From an uncultured Flavonifractor sp. (lineage in GTDB: Bacteria; Bacillota; Clostridia; Oscillospirales; Oscillospiraceae): a stretch of 45,909 nt of DNA. Under the pieces are notes generated by a model. It searched no databases. It was not told the DNA's origin and saw only the letters and a program-made list of their open reading frames with translations. Positions 24,703 to 32,634 of the stretch are shown one piece after another; within the stretch, counting starts at the first letter, position 1, and the number at the start of each line of letters is the position of its first letter. The DNA is taken from contig NZ_CALWXV010000017.1 in NCBI RefSeq assembly GCF_944385615.1, positions 1-45,909 on the forward strand, given 5' to 3'. The position numbers and the translations under genes are program-made.

Positions 24703-24881
24703 TGTCTAAAAAGACCTGTAGGTCTTTTTAGACAAAGGGTTGCATGACGGATGGGGTTCGATTTCTTGCGAAATTGTCACCTCATCCGTCATGAGAAGTG
24801 TCCTTTCCGAGGCACATGTCCCCGGAAAGGACGGATTTTGATTTGATTCCGCCGCCTGCGGGCGGCGGAACTCTGCGAGGC
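24703..24881 (-). repeat. Structured intergenic repeat, copy 3
   Basis: Hairpin I is 24703-24716 with 24721-24734. Hairpin II runs 24743-24793 and is the best paired of the three copies (14 pairs, one G-T). Hairpin III is 24800-24809 with 24823-24832, hairpin IV 24849-24856 with 24861-24868, and the constant tail ends at 24881. It lies between the binding-protein gene and the permease gene of one ABC operon, so transcription must read through it unless the permease has its own promoter; none was seen in the 82 bp after it. Confidence 0.9.
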
Positions 24882-24961
24882 TCCCTTACAAGAGAAGCTT
24901 TTCAACAAACCGAACAAAAATATAACCGTTCTTCTTTTTAGGGACTGGTTGGAAAGCAGTT

Positions 24962-25819
24962 TTATCCCTGCGGGATCAGAGCGGCCTGGACGCCGTAGGT
25001 CTCGGCCAGCTGGGTCATGGTGCCGTCGGCATAGCTGTCCACAAAGAACTGGTTCAGCTCCTGGGCCAGATCGGAGCCCTTGCGGAAGCCTACGCCGTAC
25101 TCCTCGCTGTTGAGCTGGATGGTATAGGTGAGATCGGCGTAGCTGGTGCCCGGACCCACCATGGCCCCCGCCATCAGGGAGTCGATGATGGCGGCATCGG
25201 CGGTGCCGGAGCTGACCTCCAACACGGCGGTGGCCTGGTCCACAACCTCAGTATAGGTGAAGCCGTTGGCCTCCGCCTGGGCCTGACCGGCGGAGCCGGA
25301 CTCCACAGCAAAGTTCAAGTCGCTCATACTGGCGACGTCGGGATACTGCTCAGCCAGATCGGCGGGGAGCACCACTACCTGGGCGTTGTTGCAGTAGGCG
25401 TTGGTGCACTCCATGGCAGAGGTGACCCCATCGGTCAGGGTCATACCATTCCACACCACGTCGATGGTCTTGCCGTCCAGCTCCATCACCTTATTGTCCC
25501 AGTCGATGATCTGGAACTGGACCTCCACCCCCAGGCTCTCGGCAAAGGCCTTAGCCATGTCGGCGTCAAAGCCAACCCATTCTCCGTCGGTGTTCTGATA
25601 GTCCATTGGCTCAAACTCGGTGATGCCTACCACCAGGGCGCCCTTTTCCTTCACATAGGCCAGATCGCTCTCGGCGGCAGGGGTATTGGAATTGCCGGCA
25701 GGGCCTTCATTGTTGCCTCCCGCAGGGGTGTTGGCGGCGCCGGTGGTACCGCTGCCGCAGGCGGTCAGGGAGACAGTCAGGCCCAGCGCAAGAGCCAGAG
25801 CAGTCCATCTGCGTTTCAT
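24962..25819 (-). CDS. Polar amino acid ABC transporter substrate-binding lipoprotein
   Basis: A 285-residue lipoprotein. The signal peptide ends in LTAC (lipidated Cys about 21), followed by a Gly/Asn/Pro-rich linker and a family 3 solute-binding domain: LVVGITEFEPMDYQNTDGEWVGFDADMAKA is the classic opening, and WNGMTLT and VSSGTADAAIID follow. The ATG at 25819 (MKRRW) has GGAGG 7 bases upstream, better spaced than the ATG two codons earlier. First gene of the amino acid importer operon; the separation from the permease by a structured repeat may keep its expression higher. Confidence 0.93.
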   Translation of the reverse strand: MKRRWTALALALGLTVSLTACGSGTTGAANTPAGGNNEGPAGNSNTPAAESDLAYVKEKGALVVGITEFEPMDYQNTDGEWVGFDADMAKAFAESLGVEVQFQIIDWDNKVMELDGKTIDVVWNGMTLTDGVTSAMECTNAYCNNAQVVVLPADLAEQYPDVASMSDLNFAVESGSAGQAQAEANGFTYTEVVDQATAVLEVSSGTADAAIIDSLMAGAMVGPGTSYADLTYTIQLNSEEYGVGFRKGSDLAQELNQFFVDSYADGTMTQLAETYGVQAALIPQG

Positions 25820-25859
25820 GTACATTCCTCCAAACCGTATATGTCGTGGTTGCTTTCGT

Positions 25860-25888
25860 ATGTTACCACACTAAAGCATTATTGTAAA
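25860..25888 (-). promoter_or_regulatory. SigA-type promoter of the amino acid ABC operon
   Basis: On the minus strand TTTACA (25888-25883), a 17-base spacer and TAACAT (25865-25860), about 40 bp before the ATG. Confidence 0.65.
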
Positions 25889-25904
25889 GAGGAATTTTCC
25901 GATT

Positions 25905-26486
25905 TTACCCCTCTTCCTCCACGGCCCAGCGATACTCCTGGCCGGTGTTGATATTCCACAGCATCCGCTCCAGATCAAACTCCGGCAGTTCCTCCTCCGC
26001 CAGCCAGCGGCAGTCCACCCGATCCAGCAACGCCATAACGGCCCGCCGCCCCTGGTCCAGGCAGCCGGTCAAAGGACCCAGACAGCTCCGGCGGTACAAG
26101 GCGAACAGGGGCTCGGCCTTTCCATCCCTCCGCCGGATGACGCAGGCGTCCCCCTCCCCCGCCCGCTCCAGCACTTTGGCCGCCAGGGCGGGCGCGGCAA
26201 AGGGCAGATCCACAGCAGCCAGAAAAACCGCCTCCGCCGCCGTGGAGCGGAAGGCCGCTTCCAGCCCTGCCAGAGGCCCCTGTCCCGGCCGCAGGTCGGG
26301 CAGCTCCCGCCGCCCCGGGTAGCGCCCCGGCCGGTCCACCGACACATAGACCCTGTCAAACAGCGGGGTGAGGCCCGTTGTGAGCCGCTCCAGAAAGGTC
26401 TCTCCCCCCAGCGGCAGCTCTGCCTTGTCCCGGCCCATCCGGCTGCTCCGCCCGCCGGACAAAATAACTGCAATGGTATGACCCAT
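25905..26486 (-). CDS. mobA: Molybdenum cofactor guanylyltransferase
   Basis: A 193-residue MobA-type nucleotidyltransferase, which adds GMP to molybdopterin. The signature LSGGRSSRMGRDK (residues 9-21), GPLAGLEAAF and AAVDLPF are present; the family pattern is LAGGxSxRMGxDK, with Ser for Ala here. The protein length fits. ATG start with GGGAGA upstream. No other molybdenum cofactor gene lies in the window, so its partner enzymes are elsewhere. Related GTP/CTP nucleotidyltransferases with the same motif cannot be fully excluded. Confidence 0.85.
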   Translation of the reverse strand: MGHTIAVILSGGRSSRMGRDKAELPLGGETFLERLTTGLTPLFDRVYVSVDRPGRYPGRRELPDLRPGQGPLAGLEAAFRSTAAEAVFLAAVDLPFAAPALAAKVLERAGEGDACVIRRRDGKAEPLFALYRRSCLGPLTGCLDQGRRAVMALLDRVDCRWLAEEELPEFDLERMLWNINTGQEYRWAVEEEG

Positions 26487-26520
26487 GTCCTTATCTCCCA
26501 GCTTTTTTCAAATATTTGTT

Positions 26521-26549
26521 ATTTTATCAGAAAAAATTACCCCGGTCAA
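26521..26549 (-). promoter_or_regulatory. SigA-type promoter of mobA
   Basis: On the minus strand TTGACC (26549-26544), a 17-base spacer and TAAAAT (26526-26521), about 35 bp upstream of the mobA ATG. On the opposite strand, TGTATA at 26554-26559 and CATATC at 26576-26581 weakly resemble a forespore SigG/SigF site for the carboxypeptidase gene; this is not firm. Confidence 0.65.
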
Positions 26550-26622
26550 AATCTGTATAGAAGTGTTTTTCTCTCCATATCCTCTCCAACAGAGCATTTG
26601 AGCATTGGAGGCGTCACAGACG

Positions 26623-27774
26623 ATGAAAAAACTGGCCGCGGCCCTGCTGGCCGCCACCCTACTGGCTCTGCCCGTCCAGGCCGCCGAGGCCGCCCCAGCC
26701 GCCGCCGGCGCGCCCACCGTAGACGCGGCGGGGGCCGTGCTGATGGAAAAGGAGACGGGCACCGTGCTGTATGAGCAAAACGCCCACGACAAGCTGGAGC
26801 CCGCCAGCGTCACCAAGGTAATGACCCTGCTGCTGGTGATGGAGGCCATCGACAGCGGCAGCCTGTCCAGAGACGATCTGGTCACCGTGTCCGCCTACGC
26901 CGCCTCCATGGGCGGCTCCCAGGTCTATTTAAAAGAAGGGGAACAGATGACCGTCAACGACCTTCTGAAGGCGGTGGCGGTGGCCTCGGGCAACGACGCC
27001 TCGGTGGCCCTGGCCGAGCACCTGGCAGGCAGTGAAGAGGCCTTTGTGGCCAAAATGAACGAGCGGGCCGCCCAGCTGGGCATGGCGGATACCTGTTTTG
27101 TCAACTGCACCGGCCTGCCGGCGGCGGGCCATCTCACCTCTGCCTACGATATCGCCCTGATGAGCCGGGAACTGATTCTCAACCACCCCTCTATCCGGGA
27201 CTATACCACCATCTGGATGGATTCCCTTCGGGGCGGTCAGTTCCAGCTGGCCAACACCAATAAGCTCATCCGGTTCTATGAGGGGGCTACCGGACTGAAG
27301 ACCGGCTCCACCGATGCGGCGGGCTATTGTCTGTCCGCCACAGCGGAGCGGGACGGCATGGAGCTGATCGCCGTAATCCTCAAGTCCCCCACCAAGGATA
27401 CCCGCACGGCCGCCGCTCAGACCCTGCTCAACTACGGCTTTGCCAATTACACGCTGATGGACGTATATCCCGCCCAGGCCCTGCCGCCGGTGGACGTGCT
27501 GCTGGGTGAAACGGAGACGGTACAGCCTGCGCTGGCCCAGCCCAGCCGTATTCTGGTCAACCGCTCCCTGGTCAATCAGGTAACCACCCAGCTGGAGCTG
27601 TGCGAGAATGTGGAGGCCCCGGTGGAGGCCGGTCAGACGTTGGGTAAAATGACGGTCACCGCCGGGGAGGAAACCTTGGCCTCCATCCCAATTGTGGCCG
27701 ATCAGGCCGTTGCCCGGCTCAGTACCCCCGGTATTTTCCTGCGCCTGATACGCACATTGCTGATGGCCGGCTGA
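26623..27774 (+). CDS. D-alanyl-D-alanine carboxypeptidase (DacF/PBP5 type)
   Basis: A 383-residue low-molecular-weight penicillin-binding protein that trims the terminal D-alanine of peptidoglycan stems. A signal peptide covers residues 1-22. Active-site motifs are SVTK (62-65), SGN (123-125) and KTG (226-228). A C-terminal PBP5-type beta domain starts near 300 and the last residues form an amphipathic or membrane anchor (IFLRLIRTLLM). The ATG at 26623 is preferred to the upstream TTG because the signal peptide begins there; GGAGG lies about 11 bases away. DacF orthologues are often sporulation genes. Confidence 0.92.
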   Translation: MKKLAAALLAATLLALPVQAAEAAPAAAGAPTVDAAGAVLMEKETGTVLYEQNAHDKLEPASVTKVMTLLLVMEAIDSGSLSRDDLVTVSAYAASMGGSQVYLKEGEQMTVNDLLKAVAVASGNDASVALAEHLAGSEEAFVAKMNERAAQLGMADTCFVNCTGLPAAGHLTSAYDIALMSRELILNHPSIRDYTTIWMDSLRGGQFQLANTNKLIRFYEGATGLKTGSTDAAGYCLSATAERDGMELIAVILKSPTKDTRTAAAQTLLNYGFANYTLMDVYPAQALPPVDVLLGETETVQPALAQPSRILVNRSLVNQVTTQLELCENVEAPVEAGQTLGKMTVTAGEETLASIPIVADQAVARLSTPGIFLRLIRTLLMAG

Positions 27775-27789
27775 TCTCCAGCCCCTATA

Positions 27790-27820
27790 AGGCCTGCCGC
27801 GGAATAGCTGCGGCAGGCCT
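27790..27820 (+). terminator. Terminator of the carboxypeptidase gene
   Basis: An 11-bp perfect stem AGGCCTGCCGC/GCGGCAGGCCT (27790-27800 with 27810-27820) lies 15 bp after the stop codon. The T-tract is interrupted (TGCGCGTTCTTT), so termination may be partial. Confidence 0.7.
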
Positions 27821-27889
27821 TGCGCGTTCTTTACAAAAGATATTGCATATATTTCTGGAAATTTTACATCTCGATTGGTAAACCGTGTC

Positions 27890-27918
27890 TTGACTATCTC
27901 GTTATATCGTTGTATACT
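27890..27918 (+). promoter_or_regulatory. SigA-type promoter of the glgBCDA operon
   Basis: TTGACT (27890-27895), a 17-base spacer and TATACT (27913-27918). The leader is about 107 bases and carries an AT-rich hairpin AATAAAATC/GATTTTATT (27926-27934 with 27946-27954) and a possible CCCCCAG/CTGGGG pairing just before the ribosome binding site. The leader may have a regulatory role. Confidence 0.82.
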
Positions 27919-28031
27919 TTACACAAATAAAATCTGATTATTTTGGATTTTATTTATTACCAATGACAAGAACCCCCAGTTTACGCCATTCCAGTTTTTC
28001 TGGGGAGGTTGCCGACAAGGAGAGGATACCT

Positions 28032-30173
28032 ATGGCTTCCACCAAACCGAATACAATCCTCCAGGACTTTTCGCAGGGACACGCGATCCGGGCACAGGAC
28101 TTTATGGGCGCTCACCCCGCGGTCCGCGACGGGCAGGATGGCTGGGTATTCCGGGTCTGGGCCCCCCATGCCCGATCCGTAGCTGTTATGGGCGATTTCA
28201 ACGGCTGGAACGACTCCGATCACCCTATGGAACTGCTCAGCGACGGCGTCTGGGAGACCTTTATCCCCGGACTGCAACAGTACGACAGCTATAAGTATGC
28301 CGTCCATACCGCCTCCGGTCGGGTTCTGGCCAAGTCCGACCCCTATGCTTTCCACGCGGAGACCCGCCCCGGCACCGCCTCCAAGCTCTACGATCTGTCC
28401 GGTTACGGCTGGGGAGACGACAGCTGGATGGAGTACCGGAAAAAGAATCCCATTTACCAGAAGCCACTGAATATTTATGAAGTCCATCTGGGCTCCTGGC
28501 GGCGCACCGCCGACGATCAGATGCTCTCCTACCGGGATATCGGGACCTACCTGATCCCCTATGTGAAAGAGATGGGCTTTACCCATGTGGAGCTGCTTCC
28601 CATCACGGAGCACCCCCTGGACGCCTCCTGGGGCTATCAGTGTACCGGCTACTTTGCCGCCACCAGCCGCTTCGGCACGCCCCACGACTTCATGTGGCTG
28701 GTGGACCAGCTCCACCAGGCCGGTATCGGCGTGATTCTGGACTGGGTGCCCGCCCACTTCCCCAAGGACGCCTTCGGTCTGTACGAATTTGACGGGGAGC
28801 CCTGCTACGAGTATGCCGACACCCGCAAGGGAGAGCATGCCGACTGGGGCACCCGGGTATTCGACTACGCCCGCCACGAGGTCCGCTCCTTCCTGTTCTC
28901 CTCCGCCCTCTTCTGGCTGGAACAATTCCACATCGACGGCCTGCGGGTGGACGCGGTGGCCTCTATGCTCTATCTGGACTACGGCCGCCAGGGCGGCGAG
29001 TGGGTGCCTAACATGTTTGGCGGCCATGAGAATCTGGAGGCGGTGGACTTCCTTCAGGAGCTCAACGGCCATATCTTCCAGGAGCATCCCGACACCATGA
29101 TGATCGCCGAGGAATCCACCGCCTGGCCCCGGGTCTCTCATCCGGTGGGCGTGGGCGGTCTGGAGGGCGGCCTTGGCTTCAACCTGAAGTGGAACATGGG
29201 CTGGATGAACGACATCCTCCACTACATCAAGCTGGACCCCTACTTCCGTCAGTTCAACCACAAGGATATTACCTTCTCCCTGATGTACGCCTTTTCGGAG
29301 AACTTTGTGCTCCCCCTGTCCCACGACGAGGTGGTACATATGAAGGGCTCCCTCATCAACAAGATGCCGGGCAGCAACGAGGAGAAGTTTGCCGGTGTGC
29401 GTGCCTTTTACACCTACATGCTCACCCACCCCGGCAAAAAGCTGTTGATGATGGGCAGCGAGTTCGGCCAGTGGAACGAGTGGCACTATGAGCACTCTCT
29501 GGACTGGCACCTGCTGGACCCCGATCAGGAGTGGTCCAAACCCCACCGCCAGCTGCAGCAGTTCTTCAAGCAGGCCAACGCCCTCTATCTGGCCCACCCC
29601 GAACTGTGGGAGCTGGACTTCTCCTGGGAGGGCTTTGAGTGGATCGAGGCCGACGACAATCAGGCTAACACCGTGGCTTTCCTCCGCAAGGACGCCAAGG
29701 GGGAGGCTCTGGTCATTGTGTGCAATTTCTCCCCGGTGGACCGCACCGGCTATACCGTCGGGGTACCCATTCCCGGCGTATATACCTGTATTTTCAACTC
29801 CGACGAGCTGGACTTCGGCGGTAAGGGGGGCGGCGATCATGAGCCGGTCCGCAGCCGCTATGTGGAGAGCCAGGGCCGGGAGCAGTCCATCACCATCTCC
29901 CTGCCGCCCATGAGCGCGGTGATCTACAAGTGTACCCGCAAGTTCCCCGTCCGCAAAAAGAAAGCGGACAAGGAGGCCGCCCCTGCCGCAGGGAAAAAGG
30001 CTGCCGCTCCTGCTGTGAAGGCCCCCGCCGCCAAGCCTGCGGTGCGCAAGAAGGCCGCCGCTCCCGCCGTCAAGGCCGAGACCCCCAAGCCCGCCGTACG
30101 CAAAAAGGCCCCGGCCCCTGCCGTCAAGGCGGAGGCCCCCAAGCCTGCGGTGCGGAAAAAGAAGGAAAAGTGA
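28032..30173 (+). CDS. glgB: 1,4-alpha-glucan branching enzyme with Lys/Ala/Pro-rich tail
   Basis: A 713-residue GH13 enzyme that makes alpha-1,6 branches in glycogen. It has an N-terminal CBM48 domain (VFRVWAPHARSVAVMGDFNGW), then the catalytic barrel with the nucleophile in GLRVDAVASMLYLDY, the acid in MMIAEEST and the LPLSHDEVVH motif. The core matches normal GlgB (about 640 residues), but about 70 extra residues follow: a Lys/Ala/Pro-rich tail with an 18-residue repeat. The ATG at 28032 is set by AAGGAG 9 bases upstream; an in-frame ATG at 27963 lacks a site. First gene of the glycogen operon. Confidence 0.95.
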   Translation: MASTKPNTILQDFSQGHAIRAQDFMGAHPAVRDGQDGWVFRVWAPHARSVAVMGDFNGWNDSDHPMELLSDGVWETFIPGLQQYDSYKYAVHTASGRVLAKSDPYAFHAETRPGTASKLYDLSGYGWGDDSWMEYRKKNPIYQKPLNIYEVHLGSWRRTADDQMLSYRDIGTYLIPYVKEMGFTHVELLPITEHPLDASWGYQCTGYFAATSRFGTPHDFMWLVDQLHQAGIGVILDWVPAHFPKDAFGLYEFDGEPCYEYADTRKGEHADWGTRVFDYARHEVRSFLFSSALFWLEQFHIDGLRVDAVASMLYLDYGRQGGEWVPNMFGGHENLEAVDFLQELNGHIFQEHPDTMMIAEESTAWPRVSHPVGVGGLEGGLGFNLKWNMGWMNDILHYIKLDPYFRQFNHKDITFSLMYAFSENFVLPLSHDEVVHMKGSLINKMPGSNEEKFAGVRAFYTYMLTHPGKKLLMMGSEFGQWNEWHYEHSLDWHLLDPDQEWSKPHRQLQQFFKQANALYLAHPELWELDFSWEGFEWIEADDNQANTVAFLRKDAKGEALVIVCNFSPVDRTGYTVGVPIPGVYTCIFNSDELDFGGKGGGDHEPVRSRYVESQGREQSITISLPPMSAVIYKCTRKFPVRKKKADKEAAPAAGKKAAAPAVKAPAAKPAVRKKAAAPAVKAETPKPAVRKKAPAPAVKAEAPKPAVRKKKEK
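30033..30170 (+). repeat. 54-bp tandem repeat coding the GlgB tail
   Basis: Units begin at 30033, 30087 and 30141 (the last one partial), each coding KPAVRKK followed by Ala/Pro-rich APAVKAE. The period is exactly 54 bases, so the repeat keeps the reading frame. Silent differences between units show it is not a very recent expansion. Confidence 0.88.
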
Positions 30174-30236
30174 CCCCTCTCCGGACGGACCGGAGTTTAT
30201 CTTGCCAAGTCCCAGTTCAAACTCTGAGGTGATAGA

Positions 30237-31445
30237 ATGAAAAAGGAATGTGTCGCCATGTTGCTGGCCGGCGGGCAGGGCAGTCGCCTGCACGCCCTCA
30301 CCAGCCACGTGGCCAAGCCAGCAGTCCCCTTCGGCGGTAAGTACCGCATCATCGACTTTCCCCTGTCCAACTGCATCAACTCCGGCATTGATACCGTAGG
30401 CGTGCTCACTCAGTACCGCCCCATGGAACTCAATGCCTATATCGGCAACGGTGAGCCCTGGGATCTGGACCGCTCCTACGGCGGCGTCCACATCCTGCCC
30501 CCCTACATGCGGGAGGGTGAGAAGGGTACCTGGTACAAGGGTACCGCCAACGCCATCTATCAGAACATCAACTTCCTGGATACCTATGATCCGGATTACG
30601 TGCTCATCCTGTCGGGCGATCACGTTTATAAGATGGACTATGCCGATCTGCTCCGCCGCCACAAGGAGGCAAAAGCCGCCTGCACCATCTCCGTGCTGGA
30701 GGTTCCCATGGAGGAGGCCTCCCGCTTCGGTATCATGAACGTGGATGAGAACGACGACATCTACGAGTTTGAGGAGAAGCCCAAAAAGCCCAAGAGCAAC
30801 CTGGCCTCCATGGGCATCTATATCTTCACCTGGAAGAAACTGCGGGAGTATCTGATCGCCGACGAGGAGGACGAGAAGAGCTCCAATGACTTCGGCAAGA
30901 ATATCATCCCCGCCATGCTGAATGCCGGCGAGAAGATGACCGCCTACCGCTTCAAGGGCTACTGGAAGGACGTGGGCACCATCGACTCTCTGTGGGACGC
31001 CAATATGGATATGCTCTCCCCCGACAACGGCATCGACCTGTACGATTCGGAGTGGCCCATTTTTGCCCGCACCCCCACCAAGCCCCCTCACTTCATGGGC
31101 AAGAACGCCAAGGTGGACCACTCCATGGTCACCGGCGGCTGTGAGGTGTACGGCACGGTGGAAAACTCCGTCCTGTTCCACTCTGTCATCGTGGAGGAGG
31201 GCGCCGTGGTGCGCTACTCCATCCTGATGCCCGGCACTGTGGTAAAGGCCGGCGCCGTGGTGGAATACTCCATCGTGGCGGAGAACAGCGTCATCGGCCA
31301 GCGGGCCCGTGTGGGCGCCTCCCCCGACGGCAGCGACGACTGGGGCGTGGCCGTGGTGGCCCAGAATCTGACAGTGGGCCAGGACGCGGTGGTCTCTCCC
31401 AAGGCCATGATTACTCGTAATGTGAAAGGAGGTGGGGTGAAATGA
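30237..31445 (+). CDS. glgC: Glucose-1-phosphate adenylyltransferase
   Basis: A 402-residue enzyme making ADP-glucose for glycogen synthesis. The N-terminal nucleotidyltransferase domain has [15 protein letters not shown] and [22 protein letters not shown] is the metal-binding aspartate region, and the C-terminal third is a left-handed beta-helix (hexapeptide-like repeats, about 290-390). ATG at 30237 with GAGGTGA upstream. The gene follows glgB by 63 bp. Its end overlaps the glgD start. It is the catalytic subunit of the GlgC-GlgD pair. Confidence 0.97.
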   Translation: MKKECVAMLLAGGQGSRLHALTSHVAKPAVPFGGKYRIIDFPLSNCINSGIDTVGVLTQYRPMELNAYIGNGEPWDLDRSYGGVHILPPYMREGEKGTWYKGTANAIYQNINFLDTYDPDYVLILSGDHVYKMDYADLLRRHKEAKAACTISVLEVPMEEASRFGIMNVDENDDIYEFEEKPKKPKSNLASMGIYIFTWKKLREYLIADEEDEKSSNDFGKNIIPAMLNAGEKMTAYRFKGYWKDVGTIDSLWDANMDMLSPDNGIDLYDSEWPIFARTPTKPPHFMGKNAKVDHSMVTGGCEVYGTVENSVLFHSVIVEEGAVVRYSILMPGTVVKAGAVVEYSIVAENSVIGQRARVGASPDGSDDWGVAVVAQNLTVGQDAVVSPKAMITRNVKGGGVK

Positions 31446-32557
31446 TGAACAAACTGCACGGCATCATCTTCTCCTACCTTTCCAACCCGGACCTGCGGGA
31501 GCTGACCCAGAACCGCAACACCTGCTCCATTCCCTACGGCGGCCGGTATCGTGTCATCGACTTCATGCTCTCCAATATGGTCAACGCCGGTATCAGCGAT
31601 GTGGGACTCATCGTCCACGCCAACTACCAGTCCCTGCTGGACCACGTGGGCTCCGGCAAGGATTGGGACCTGTCCCGCAAGCACGGCGGCCTGCGCATCC
31701 TGCCTCCCTTCAGCTACTCCGGCAAGCGGGAAGGCCTCTACCGGGGCCGTATGGACGCCCTGGCCGGTATCCGCTCCTACATTCAGAACATCCGGCAGGA
31801 CTATGTGGTGCTGGCCGGCGGCGATCTGGCGGTCAACCTGCCTCTGAAGGACATCTTTGAGACTCACATCCGCAACGACGCCGATATCACCGCCGTATGC
31901 ACCGGCCACCCCAAGGGCGACCCCAAGGGCTGCGACTACTTTACCATTGGTGCCGGCGGGCGGATCACCGACGTGTCGATCCATCCCCCCATCGCCCAGG
32001 GCTGCGAATCCCTGGAGGTCTATGTGCTCTCCAAGGAGCTGCTGCTCTCTCTGGTGGACCACTGTGCTGCCCACAACATCTATTCCTTCAGCACCGGCGT
32101 GCTCCAGAGCATGGTGGGCCAGCTGAAGATCTGCCCCTATGTGTTTGACGGCTACGCCGCCCGGCTGCAGTCGGTGGCGGGCTACTTTGCCCGCAGCATG
32201 GAGCTGCTGGACCCCCAGGTGCGGGAGCAGCTCTTCGTCCCCGACCGCCCCGTCCGCACCAAGGACCGCTCCGACCCCTCCACCTACTACGGCCCCGACT
32301 CCCGCTCTTTCAACTCTCTGGTGGCCGATGGCTGCATCATTGAGGGCGAAGTGGAGAACTCCATCCTCTTCCGGGGCGTTCGGGTGGAGAAGGGCGCCAA
32401 GGTGTCCGGCTGCGTTCTGATGCAGGGCACCACCATCCAGGCCGGCGCTGTGCTGAAGTACGCTATCACCGACAAGAACGTCCGGGTCAACCCCGGCCGG
32501 ATGCTGATGGGCCACAGCACCTATCCTTTGGCCATTGCCAAAAACGAAATCGTCTGA
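31442..32557 (+). CDS. glgD: GlgD, regulatory homologue of ADP-glucose pyrophosphorylase
   Basis: A 371-residue GlgC homologue. The nucleotide-binding loop GGxGxRL of GlgC is replaced ([12 protein letters not shown]), the typical degeneration of the GlgD subunit, which in Firmicutes raises the activity of GlgC when paired with it. The [13 protein letters not shown] segment and the C-terminal beta-helix are kept. A strong AAAGGAGGTG site lies upstream; the start overlaps the glgC stop (ATGA), and a second ATG follows directly, so the first residue is uncertain by one. Confidence 0.95.
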   Translation: MMNKLHGIIFSYLSNPDLRELTQNRNTCSIPYGGRYRVIDFMLSNMVNAGISDVGLIVHANYQSLLDHVGSGKDWDLSRKHGGLRILPPFSYSGKREGLYRGRMDALAGIRSYIQNIRQDYVVLAGGDLAVNLPLKDIFETHIRNDADITAVCTGHPKGDPKGCDYFTIGAGGRITDVSIHPPIAQGCESLEVYVLSKELLLSLVDHCAAHNIYSFSTGVLQSMVGQLKICPYVFDGYAARLQSVAGYFARSMELLDPQVREQLFVPDRPVRTKDRSDPSTYYGPDSRSFNSLVADGCIIEGEVENSILFRGVRVEKGAKVSGCVLMQGTTIQAGAVLKYAITDKNVRVNPGRMLMGHSTYPLAIAKNEIV

Positions 32558-32569
32558 CCGATGTACGGG

Positions 32570-32596
32570 GAGGCGGCGGCGGCGTGCCGCCGCCTC
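32570..32596 (+). other. GC-rich hairpin between glgD and glgA
   Basis: An 11-bp perfect stem GAGGCGGCGGC/GCCGCCGCCTC (32570-32580 with 32586-32596) and a 5-base loop, with no T-tract after it. It is probably an RNA stabilising or processing hairpin rather than a terminator. Confidence 0.7.
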
Positions 32597-32634
32597 TCTG
32601 CCTGACAAAAGAATCTTATGGTTGGAGGTAATGT

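Noticed and set aside
5127-24881. CRISPR array or tandem repeat
   Set aside because: Only three copies exist, kilobases apart, with no regular spacers and no cas genes.
27981-31181. 1066-codon open frame on the minus strand across glgB and glgC
   Set aside because: It lies opposite well-supported glycogen genes and has the composition of an antisense frame. No start signal.
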